This document shows, piece after piece, positions 12,205 to 20,900 of a DNA stretch of 64,000 nucleotides. Source of the DNA: Streptomyces sp. M41(2017) (GTDB lineage Bacteria; Actinomycetota; Actinomycetes; Streptomycetales; Streptomycetaceae). The stretch is from NCBI RefSeq assembly GCF_002078175.1, contig NZ_MWFK01000005.1, forward strand, positions 1-64,000, in the 5' to 3' direction. The notes below the pieces were generated by a model. The model had not been told where the DNA came from. It saw only the letters and a list, made by a program, of their open reading frames with translations, and ran no database searches. The position numbers were made by a program, and so were the translations under genes. Numbering within the stretch: the stretch's first letter is position 1; each line of letters opens with the position of its first letter.

Positions 12205-13143
12205 TCAGGACTCCTGTCCGGTGACGGCGACGTCGACCTTGATGACGGCGTCGGCGATGGCCTTGTCCACCGCGGCCACCACGGCCGCCGTGTCGACGTT
12301 CTTGCCGAGCTGGCCAGCGATCGCGGTGATCGCGGCGGACTGTGCGGCGAGCGTCTTGTTCGCGTTGTCGAGGCGCTTGAGGATCTCGGTGACCGAACTC
12401 GACAGCGTCCAGGTCGGGTTGGTCTTCGGTGCGCCCGGGACGACGATGACGCCGTCGTAGGTGAGGACGGCTTTCGCGACCTCGGCGGCAGTGGGCATGT
12501 CGTCCTCCTGGGCGGGGGTGGTGCCGCCGCTGACGGCGGCGAGGATGGCGGCCATCGGGAACTGGCCCGGGTCGCCGTGGTCGTTTTCGGGGACGTGCTG
12601 GTGGCCGCAGTGGCCGGTGAAGGCTGTCCACTTCGAGGGGGACATGCGGACGCCGTTGTCGCCGTAGCTGCCCGGGTACGCCTTGAACGTGACCGTGGAG
12701 GTGAGCGGCACGCCGTGCTGATCGTGGGCCCACTTCGCGAACGCGGCGAGGTCTCGGATCGCCCAGTCGGGCAGCTCGGGCGTGTACAGGTGGGCGTAGC
12801 CGGCCTTCGTCCACTTGGCGTGGGTGGCCGGGTCGCAGGTGCCGACGATCTCGATCTGGCAGACGTTGAGGGTGTTCGTCTCGACGCCGCCCGCCTTGTT
12901 GACGAGGGCGCGGGCGGACACGTCGAAGTCGAAGTGCTGGTACCAGACGAGGCGCTTGGCGGCGAAGTCCGGCTTCGCGGTGAGGTTCGGCGCCTCCGCT
13001 CCCCCGCTGTACGAGGGGAGAGACGTTCCTTCGGTGGTGTGCCAGACGATCACGTTCGACTCCATGACGGAGCCCGGGTACTTCGTCCCGTACCAGTAGG
13101 CAGTCGATGCGCCGGGGTAGCGCTGCGGGCCTGTCCTGGCCAT
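12205..13143 (-). CDS. Endolysin, N-acetylmuramoyl-L-alanine amidase
   Basis: The 312-residue protein has an amidase_2/PGRP fold. SNVIVWHTTEGTSLPSYSGG gives the first zinc histidine, ARALVNKAGGVETNTLNVCQIEIVG the core, and TAFTGHCGHQHVPENDHGDP the second zinc ligand and catalytic region. The C-terminal 100 residues (AEVAKAVLTYDGVIV through ILKRLDNANKTLAAQSAAIT) form a helical segment, likely for oligomerisation or wall binding. It cleaves the stem-peptide bond in peptidoglycan at the end of the phage cycle. The ATG at 13143 begins the domain. Confidence 0.9.
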   Translation of the reverse strand: MARTGPQRYPGASTAYWYGTKYPGSVMESNVIVWHTTEGTSLPSYSGGAEAPNLTAKPDFAAKRLVWYQHFDFDVSARALVNKAGGVETNTLNVCQIEIVGTCDPATHAKWTKAGYAHLYTPELPDWAIRDLAAFAKWAHDQHGVPLTSTVTFKAYPGSYGDNGVRMSPSKWTAFTGHCGHQHVPENDHGDPGQFPMAAILAAVSGGTTPAQEDDMPTAAEVAKAVLTYDGVIVVPGAPKTNPTWTLSSSVTEILKRLDNANKTLAAQSAAITAIAGQLGKNVDTAAVVAAVDKAIADAVIKVDVAVTGQES

Positions 13144-13208
13144 GAGGCCCCCAATCAGGGCATAGAAAAAGCCCCAGTTCAGGGGCGCGGGCGTGGTGCT
13201 GTGGGGGG

Positions 13209-13829
13209 TTAGAGGGAGACGGTGACGCCGTTGAAGCCGATCCACGGCGGTTTCACGTCCGTGCCGATGCCGAAAATCACGAGGTAGCCGTCGGTCTGCA
13301 CGTCGAGCTTGAGGGTGATGCGCTCGCTGCTGATGTCCGAGCAGGGCACGACGACGGTGCGGAGGGTGGTCGGCCGGACTGACGTCGGCAGGGCGGAGGC
13401 GTTCACGGCGTAGCTGGACGGCGGGGACGCCGGATACGAGGTCCGGTTCACCGCGCCGCGGAGCTGCAGGGAGTCCTCGCCGGAGACGTTCAGCCGGCGG
13501 TACTGCAGGTTGCCGTTGCTGTTGCCGTTCTGCGTGAAGCCGGAGGCCAGGCTGATCGTCGTCCACGACGAGGTACCGACAGACATGGCCACCCACGCGG
13601 TGCCGTCGTACACGTCGAGGCGTCCCACATCGGTCAGCCACGTCATCATGCCGGGGACCGGAGCCGAGGACCCGACGAGAGTGGCGCCCCGTGCGGACGC
13701 CGACGCGAACGTCATCCTCAACCGAGGCAACACCCCCGCGGCGAACAGAGCGATGGCGTCAGGGATCGACGGGGCGTCCGTCATCGACCAGAGGCCGATG
13801 CCCTGCCCGTAGCCGTCCGTGGTGGACAT
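13209..13829 (-). CDS. Phage tail-tip or receptor-binding structural protein
   Basis: This 206-residue, Ser/Thr/Gly-rich beta protein (GYGQGIGLWSMTDAPSIPDA, then RLDVYDGTAWVAMSVGTSSW) has the VYDGTAW motif of many phage tail and baseplate proteins. The C-terminal half (LKLDVQTDGYLVIFGIGTDV) looks like a beta sandwich. It lies between the endolysin and other tail genes, where minor tail or receptor-binding proteins occur. The exact role is inferred from position. Confidence 0.65.
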   Translation of the reverse strand: MSTTDGYGQGIGLWSMTDAPSIPDAIALFAAGVLPRLRMTFASASARGATLVGSSAPVPGMMTWLTDVGRLDVYDGTAWVAMSVGTSSWTTISLASGFTQNGNSNGNLQYRRLNVSGEDSLQLRGAVNRTSYPASPPSSYAVNASALPTSVRPTTLRTVVVPCSDISSERITLKLDVQTDGYLVIFGIGTDVKPPWIGFNGVTVSL

Positions 13830-13837
13830 GCGGTCTC

Positions 13838-14599
13838 CTATCCGATGCGGGTGACGCACAGGGTGGAACCCTGCGCGAGGCGAGTACTGGCAGCGTTGGA
13901 GACGGCTTGCGCCCACTGAAGAGTGACGGAGCCTGCCGTTGTCGTCGTGACGATGCCTTCCTCGATGGCGCACGCCTGGTTGGTTGAGGAGTCCCGGTCG
14001 CCGTAGGTGCAGGCAGTGCTGAAGTTGTGGACGCCCCAGCGCCCCTGCCCGCCGGACGAGGTGGCCGACAGGACGGTGCCCTGGTCTGCGCCCACCGCGG
14101 ACCGGTTACCGGTCCAGCCGGCGGGCACCGACCACATCGTCTTGAACCGGCCAGCCGGGCTGCTGCTGACCAGGTCGATCGCGGCGTAGTGCAGCCAGAA
14201 CTCGACGCGGTAGACGGCGTTCGCATCCAGCAGGCATGTGAGGTCGGGATCGTCGGTGAACGTCGTCGTGCTGCTGCGGTCGGTGTTGGCGGGCTTGTAC
14301 CGGTAGACCGACATGTAGAGCGGGGTTGCGCTGGTGGCGAGCCGGTTGAGGGCGATTAGGTTGCCGCTGCTCGACTGGCTGACGACGGCGACGTCCCCGA
14401 TGGTCGGGCTGACGTAGGAGGATAGGCAGCGCCAGACGAGGCCGTCCGCGGTGATCGTGCCGGCCCCCACTGCGGTGACGGTGGCGAGGCGCCAGTCCGC
14501 GCCGCGCACTGAGGGGGCCTGTTCGCCGACCCGTTTCGCTTGGCCTTGGAGTGCGGTGGTGAGGGCGGAGCGGATCGCGTGGTCGCTGCTCGTCGTCAC
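13838..14599 (-). CDS. Minor tail protein, beta-rich
   Basis: The 253-residue protein has an OB-like N-terminal segment (ATVTAVGAGTITADGLVWRC, then GDVAVVSQSSSGNLIALNRL), as seen in tail hub and spike proteins that bind the previous tail protein, followed by a beta-rich region resembling a carbohydrate-binding sandwich (YRVEFWLHYAAIDLVSSSPA). Its start overlaps the stop of the DUF5047-like tail gene. The role as baseplate or adhesin component is inferred. Confidence 0.65.
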   Translation of the reverse strand: MTTSSDHAIRSALTTALQGQAKRVGEQAPSVRGADWRLATVTAVGAGTITADGLVWRCLSSYVSPTIGDVAVVSQSSSGNLIALNRLATSATPLYMSVYRYKPANTDRSSTTTFTDDPDLTCLLDANAVYRVEFWLHYAAIDLVSSSPAGRFKTMWSVPAGWTGNRSAVGADQGTVLSATSSGGQGRWGVHNFSTACTYGDRDSSTNQACAIEEGIVTTTTAGSVTLQWAQAVSNAASTRLAQGSTLCVTRIG

Positions 14600-15687
14600 G
14601 AGTCCTCCTTGGCGGAGATCGTCGCGATGGGAAAGTCGCCGCCTTCGTCGAGCGGGACGGAGAACGAGGCGACCTGGTGGAGTTCACGGCTCTGGTCCTC
14701 GTGCATCACGCGCAGCACGTCGCCGGGTTCGAGCGCAGGGTTGGGCAGGCTGGAGAAGTCGCCGGACGCGTTCGGGGCCTTGGACTGGGCGAGCTTGAGG
14801 TTCGCGGCCTGCGTGCATGCGGCGAGTGTCATCAGCGTCGACGAGGAGAAGAACATCGGTCTCCGCCCGAAGGGTCCGCCCCAGTACGTCGGGGAGTTCA
14901 CGTCGGTGTCGGTGGCCAGGTAGGAGACGGGCGGAATGTTGTCGGTCGTGTTCTCGCCGCGCGCCAGGACGCCGTTGAATACGTTGTCCGAGGTCATGGC
15001 CCGGTTGCCGGAGATGTAGACGCCACCCTCGGTGGCCTCAACCGCCCACACGGGCGGGGTCGTCAGCAGCTCAGGCAGGGTGGCGATGATGAAGACGCCG
15101 TCGGCGTTCGGGTACACCTCGGCGCCAGCCGCCGCCGCGATCTCCTGCGCGCCGGCCCACGGATCCGCTTCGACGTCGAAGGCGCGTGATCCGATGGGGG
15201 CGTCGACGATGAGGCCGAGGATGTCCGCGTCGGGGATGCTCCGCTGGATCAGGCTGGATACGGCACCGACGACCGTCCCGGACACAGTGAACGGCAAGGT
15301 GAACTTGTCGTCGGCGACGATCGCAGACAGATCCTTGCCGGTCAGGGTGATCGGGCCGTCGTTGATGTCGCCGCCGACCGAGTCCAGCCGGAAAAGCCCG
15401 AGTGGCACGAGTTCCTCGGTACCGTCCCCGAAGTACACGCCGCGGGAGATCCGGAGCCGGGCCCCATAGGTGGCGAGCTGGTCAGTCGGCGAGCGCGGGA
15501 TCAGGGCCGGGTCGGGGCAGGTGACCGAGCAGGTCCGCCGGGTTGCCTGCCCGCGGTCCACGGTCACCGACCCGCCCGTATGGTCGAGGTCGATGACCTG
15601 GCCGGTCGTCAGGAACAGTTGGACGCGCGTGGCTACCTGGTGGGACTCGGCGAGCCGGGCCAGGAAGCGGTCGGAGACGGGGTACAA
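14596..15687 (-). CDS. DUF5047-like phage tail protein
   Basis: The 363-residue protein begins MYPVSDRFLARLAESHQVAT and has RRTCSVTCPDPALIPRSPTD and LVPLGLFRLDSVGGDINDGP, features I associate with the DUF5047 tail proteins of actinophages, which correspond to tail-tip/hub proteins. It lies between the 743-residue distal tail protein and the OB-fold minor tail protein, in the usual siphovirus order (tape measure, distal tail, hub). The family assignment comes from memory; structural role is well supported by context. Confidence 0.75.
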   Translation of the reverse strand: MYPVSDRFLARLAESHQVATRVQLFLTTGQVIDLDHTGGSVTVDRGQATRRTCSVTCPDPALIPRSPTDQLATYGARLRISRGVYFGDGTEELVPLGLFRLDSVGGDINDGPITLTGKDLSAIVADDKFTLPFTVSGTVVGAVSSLIQRSIPDADILGLIVDAPIGSRAFDVEADPWAGAQEIAAAAGAEVYPNADGVFIIATLPELLTTPPVWAVEATEGGVYISGNRAMTSDNVFNGVLARGENTTDNIPPVSYLATDTDVNSPTYWGGPFGRRPMFFSSSTLMTLAACTQAANLKLAQSKAPNASGDFSSLPNPALEPGDVLRVMHEDQSRELHQVASFSVPLDEGGDFPIATISAKEDS

Positions 15688-15690
15688 AGC

Positions 15691-17922
15691 TCACCCCATT
15701 CGCCGGTCGAGCAGCAAGTCCTCGCAGGTGGCGTACACGGCGAGAAGGTCCGCACAGGTATCGAATTCGGTCACGACGTCCTGCCAGGTACGGCCCGCCG
15801 CGCCGTTCACCGCGGTCGTCACCGGCATGTCCTGCTCAGTGAGAGGCAGCGTCCACGTCCGCCATGGCTCCTGAGCCGGCCCGCCGATCCGGCCCTCGGA
15901 GACGCCGGCGACGGACACGTACATGTCGTCGACGCCCATCCCCGGATTGGCCTGCCAAAGCAGCGTGTTGCCGGAGCTGAGGAGGGTGCGGAGCGCGATC
16001 CGTTCCTCGTCCGTGCGAGTCCAGACAGCAAGGCTGCCCTCCAGCCCGCCGCGGATACCAGACAGAACAACCGCCCGGCGCCGGCCTCGCACCCGTTGCA
16101 CGGACTGCTGGATCGGCTGCTCCCAATCCGGGGGCCCCTGCACCACGACGCGCATGTTGCGCTGCGGGTTCCCGGGGTCCTTCAGCCACGTTTCGTTGAT
16201 GTCGGCGAGCGACAGGACGGCTGGCGCGGAGGTCCGCGAGGAGGGTCCCGCGCTGGGACTCGACCGCATCTCGATGCGGTAGTAGACGCTCACCCCGATG
16301 GGCGCCTCGTGGTCCTCGATGACGAGGATGTCCGAGGTGATGGCCTGCTGGTTGACCAGCCCGGATGTTCCCCGGACGAGGGCGCGCGCCCCGTCAGGCG
16401 TGATCCGGTAGACGGTGAGGAGCCAGTCGAGCGGCAGTTCGCGCAGGGTCAGTTGGATGTAGCCGCTGTCGTCGACGGCTTGGACGGATGTCAGGGGCAG
16501 GACTTGCCACAGGACGACCTGGTCGATGTGGAGAACACTCGACGTCGCCGAGGCGGTGGGGATGAGCTCGATGGCTGCCTGCGTCGCGGTGGCCGGTGCC
16601 ACGGCGTCGCTGGCCAGCGCGTACCAGGAGCCGCCAGGGATGGCGTACAGGGTGCCGGTGGATGCTCCGAGGTCCGTGTTGGAGGCGTTGTACCAGCGGA
16701 CCTTGATGGTGATGTTGGTCCACGATCCGGCGCCGACGTGAGCAAGGATCTGTGCCCGGAAGTTCTGTCCGGCCGCGCCGGGTGTAGCGAACTTCGCCGA
16801 GCGCAGCGTCGAAGCTGTCGCCGTGGACGAGGCGACGTTGAGGGCGTAGGAGCCTTCGAAGTACGCGTTACCCCATGGGGTCGTCCGCGACAGCACGGCG
16901 ATACCGGACGCAGTCGTCCACCCTGCGACGCCCTGCTCGAAGCCGGTGTCGGCATACGGCATGACCGAACCGGCCTGCAGCTTCGTAGCTGCAGTGACAA
17001 CAACGGTCTCCAGGCGGAGCACCTGTCCGGCAGTCGCCGAGTCCACGCCGGCCGCGACAGAGCAGGTCGCCGCGTTCGACGGCGCCGCCAGCGACGCCCG
17101 CTGCCGGTACATGCCGGTGCCGGGGGCGGCCAGCGTCGACTTCTGGGCGGCGATCTGCGTGCCGGACCCGTCGTAGAAGCGCAGCTCGATCCACGTCGTC
17201 GACCCGGAGGTGGGCGGCTGCAGGTAGGCGTAAGCCAGGTACTCGGTGCCCGGGGTGACTGTCGGCCGGTCGATGGCCAGGGCCGAGGCGTTGCCGTTGG
17301 CGACCGCCGTGATCGCCAGGGTGTGCCCGCCGACGTTGTACGCGTCGACCGCCCACGAAACGACGGGGACCTGACGGGAGATGGCCGCGTTGGTGATGGA
17401 CGCCCAGCCCGCAGCGTCAATCTCCGCAGACTCGGTGTTGAAGTTCAGGAGGTTGCCGACCGTGCGGATCGGTAGCCCGAGGTAGACGTTCTCCCAGTAG
17501 TGATTGACCGTGGAGCCGACCTCGGTCGACGAGAGCAGCACCTGCGCCTGCGTTGCTGTCGCAGGTGCTGCCCCCGCCACGCTCACCCGGTGCCAGCCGG
17601 ATGATGCGGCAGCCGTGGTGAGCGACCAGGTGACGCTCACCTCAGTGCCCGTCGCTGTCAGCCAGCGGATGCCGATGCGTTCGGCGACCACCCCGGCCGT
17701 GTCGGAGAACGCCTGGTAGACGGTCCCGGCGACGACCGGATAGGAGGAGACGGTGCGGGCCTGGATCTCACCCGCGGCGACGGACTTGACGACGAGGCAG
17801 CCATCCCCGTTCCGGCCGCCCGTCCCCTTGGCGATCGTGCAGTTGAGCTTGGACGTCCACCCGGAGGTGTTCGGGTCGATGGACTCAGTGGTCGAGCTGA
17901 GGAGGTTTCCGGGGATCGCCAA
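15691..17922 (-). CDS. Large distal tail protein with carbohydrate-binding-like modules
   Basis: This 743-residue protein lies right behind the tape measure, the normal place of the distal tail protein. The first 485 residues are three similar beta-sandwich modules of about 160 residues (compare GWHRVSVAGAAPATATQAQV with GSWYALASDAVAPATATQAA), resembling galactose-binding or CBM-like domains. The last part (WTRTDEERIALRTLLSSGNT, then LLWQANPGMGVDDMYVSVAG) resembles the distal tail core. Triplicated sugar-binding modules would help adsorption to Streptomyces cell-wall glycans (inference). Confidence 0.75.
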   Translation of the reverse strand: MAIPGNLLSSTTESIDPNTSGWTSKLNCTIAKGTGGRNGDGCLVVKSVAAGEIQARTVSSYPVVAGTVYQAFSDTAGVVAERIGIRWLTATGTEVSVTWSLTTAAASSGWHRVSVAGAAPATATQAQVLLSSTEVGSTVNHYWENVYLGLPIRTVGNLLNFNTESAEIDAAGWASITNAAISRQVPVVSWAVDAYNVGGHTLAITAVANGNASALAIDRPTVTPGTEYLAYAYLQPPTSGSTTWIELRFYDGSGTQIAAQKSTLAAPGTGMYRQRASLAAPSNAATCSVAAGVDSATAGQVLRLETVVVTAATKLQAGSVMPYADTGFEQGVAGWTTASGIAVLSRTTPWGNAYFEGSYALNVASSTATASTLRSAKFATPGAAGQNFRAQILAHVGAGSWTNITIKVRWYNASNTDLGASTGTLYAIPGGSWYALASDAVAPATATQAAIELIPTASATSSVLHIDQVVLWQVLPLTSVQAVDDSGYIQLTLRELPLDWLLTVYRITPDGARALVRGTSGLVNQQAITSDILVIEDHEAPIGVSVYYRIEMRSSPSAGPSSRTSAPAVLSLADINETWLKDPGNPQRNMRVVVQGPPDWEQPIQQSVQRVRGRRRAVVLSGIRGGLEGSLAVWTRTDEERIALRTLLSSGNTLLWQANPGMGVDDMYVSVAGVSEGRIGGPAQEPWRTWTLPLTEQDMPVTTAVNGAAGRTWQDVVTEFDTCADLLAVYATCEDLLLDRRMG

Positions 17923-17932
17923 GATGGCCTCC

Positions 17933-20900
17933 TCAGCTCGCGTTGAGTACCTGGATCAGGGCCTGCTGGCCCTCCCGCATGACCGCCGAGGCTTCACCGC
18001 GGACCCGGCCGAGGAACTCGCCGGAGTCGAGCCTGAGGTCGCCCTCGAAGCTCATCGGCCCTGACGGTCCGCCGCGTGCCGCCATCGACGTGAGGGCGTT
18101 GGCCTGAGCCGTCGTGAACACCGGCTCCGGTCGCCCGGTGCCGTTGTTGACAAGGTTGAGGCCGGGCGGGATGTAGCCGCCAGCGTCGTAGGTGCCGGGC
18201 TTGAACCCATACCAGCTGCCGAACAGACGGTCGTTGTAGCCTCGGGCCCGCGAGCCGACGACGACCCCGGCGCCGCCGCGGGATTCCACGTTGGTCTTGG
18301 CGATCGTGCCCGCCGTGTGACCCACACCCGCGTTGGTGATGCCGATCTTGAACGGGCTGTTGCCGTGGTAGACCCAGCCGGGCGGCGCCGTCTTCCCCGA
18401 GAAAGCTCCAGTCGCCCACCTGCGGTGCGGCTTCTGGCCTCGGATGACGGACTCGATCGCCGACATGAACCCAGAGCAGTCCCAGCTGGGGTTGCCGTTA
18501 CCGGCCCACTGGTACGGGAGACCAGCCTGCGTCTTCGCCCACTTCAGACCCGCGGCGATCCGCGGGCCACCGATACCGCCGGCGCCCTTGTCGTCGGCCT
18601 TCTTGCTGTAGCCGAACAGGGCATCAATGATCTTGTCGGGGATCTTGCGGATCAGCTTGCCGATCCCAGTGTCCATGCCCGGGAACTTGGCCAGCAGCGG
18701 GTTGACGACGTTCTTCACGCCCGCCCGCGCTGACGCCTCCAAGGTGTCCGTCAGCCAGGAGGCACCCTTCTTGATGGAGTTCCAGGCGTCCGAGCCGGCA
18801 CCCTTCAGTGCTGAACCGGCCGACTTGATCCATCCGAAGATGCCGCCGTCCGCGAACCGCTGGACCACGCCACCCGCGGCGTACCGCGAGGACATGTCCG
18901 TCGCCATCGGTGCGCTACCGCCGAACGCGGGCGCCAGAGCAGCCTTCACGCCCTGGGCGCCACGGCTGGAGGCGATCGAGTTCAGCGTGTTGATGAACCC
19001 GGAGCCGACCGCCCGCGTGAACTCGGGCCGCATGATGGCCTCGCCGCCCGACAGTTCAAGCGCGCCGCCCGTCGGGGAGACGAACCGATGAACGTCCTTG
19101 CCGGGCGTGTAGCCAGGCATGATGCCGCCAGAGGCGAAGGAGAACTTGCCCAGCTTCGGCGCGCCGAAGGCCGAGGCGACCTTGTTCCAGACGCCGCGGA
19201 TGCCGTTGTTGTAGACGACGTCGACGACGTACTGGACGGGGGCTTTCGCGATCCCCTTGATCTTGTCCCAGGCGACCTTGATGGCGTCTTTCGCCACCTT
19301 GAACGCGTCGGCGACCTTGCCGACCGCGGACTTCAGCCCGTCGAAGACGGGCTTGATGCCCTTGTCCCAGGCCCACTTCGAGACGAGGACGATCCCATCC
19401 CAGGCGGGCTTGAGGGCGTTCTTCCACAGCCAGACGCCCCACTTGCCGACGGTCTTCAGCCCGAGGACGAAGGCGTCGAAGAGCGGCTTGAGGACGTTCT
19501 CCCACATGATCTTCGCGCCAGACTTGATGCCGTCCCACGCAGGCTTGATCGCGTTCGACCACAGCCACTTCGCCTTGTCGCCGATCTGCTGGAACGTCGG
19601 CTGGAAGACGTTCTTCCACAGCCAGACCGCGACTGTGGCGATGCCCTGGAAGGCGGGCTTGATCGCGTTGTTCCACAGCCACATTCCGGTGGCGGCCAGG
19701 ATCTTGAACGTTGCGATGATCGGCAGAAGGACGATCACGACCAGCGCCGTGAACAGGATCTTCGCCGCCGCAGCGATGAAGTTGAAAGCGGGCTGGATCG
19801 CGTTCGTCCACAGCCACGTCGCCACGCTGGCGACGCCCTTGAAGTAAGCGATGATGAAGCCGATGTACGGCTTGATGATGTACGTCCACAGCCAGACGAC
19901 GATGTTCCCGATCCACGTGAACACCGGCTTCAGCACCGTGTTCCACAGATACAGGGACGCCGTCTTCAGCCAGTCCCAGACCGCCTGCACCCCGGCCCGG
20001 AACCAGCCGAACCGGTTGTAGGCGTAGACCACCGCGGCGATCAGGGCCAGGATGCCGATCACGATCAGCGTGTACGGGTTCGCCGCAGCCGCCGCGTTGA
20101 ACGCCCACTGGGCGATCGTCCACAGCCGCATCGCCACGACAATCCCGTAGATCAACAGGATGAACCACGGCGCCTTGTCCGCCACGATCGCGATCGCATT
20201 GGCGATCCCGCCGAGGATCTGCAGCAGGGGCCCCGACAGGGGCGACAGGGCTTCGCCGACCTGCAGGAAAGCGTTGGCTATCTTGCCGAGGGCGTCACCC
20301 AGAAGCGGCGCCTTGTCCGACGCGAAGTTCAGGAACCGCTCGAACTCCGGCGACCCCTTCAGGCCAGCCCCCCAGTCGGCGAACCGCTGGGTGATCTTCT
20401 GCATCCGCTTCGAGATGCCGTCCATGTGCGGCAGGAAGGCGTCGACGATCCCGGCCATGCCCTTGATCAGGTTGCCGATCGCGACACCGAGCCCGACGAC
20501 CGCCGGGACGACATTGCCCTGCAAGTCCTTCTTGAAGCCCTGCCAGAACGGCGACTTCACCGACCGCGACGCCCGATCCTGCAGCTCCGTGATCGCAGTG
20601 ACCGCACCCCGCACAAACGGCGTCAGCGTCGGCAGCGTGTTCCGCAACGACACCAGCGCCCGCGTGAAGATCGGCATCACGGCGGGCTGGAGCGACTTCG
20701 ACCAGTCCCCGAACGCCGACCTCAGGCCGACGAAGGCGTTCAGTGTCGCCCGCGCCGCCGGCGTCAGTTTCGCGAGTTCCGCCTGGTATTTGGCCTGCGC
20801 GATCGCCGCCTGATCGATGCCGCCCGCCGCGGACAGCGAAGCCGACTGGATCTGGCGCTGCGCCGAGGCGATGGAGTCCGCGCCCGACTGCTGCGCCTGC

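Noticed and set aside
15580..17475. Long plus-strand frame opposite the distal tail protein
   Set aside because: Composition is antisense-like and there is no ribosome site or plausible fold.
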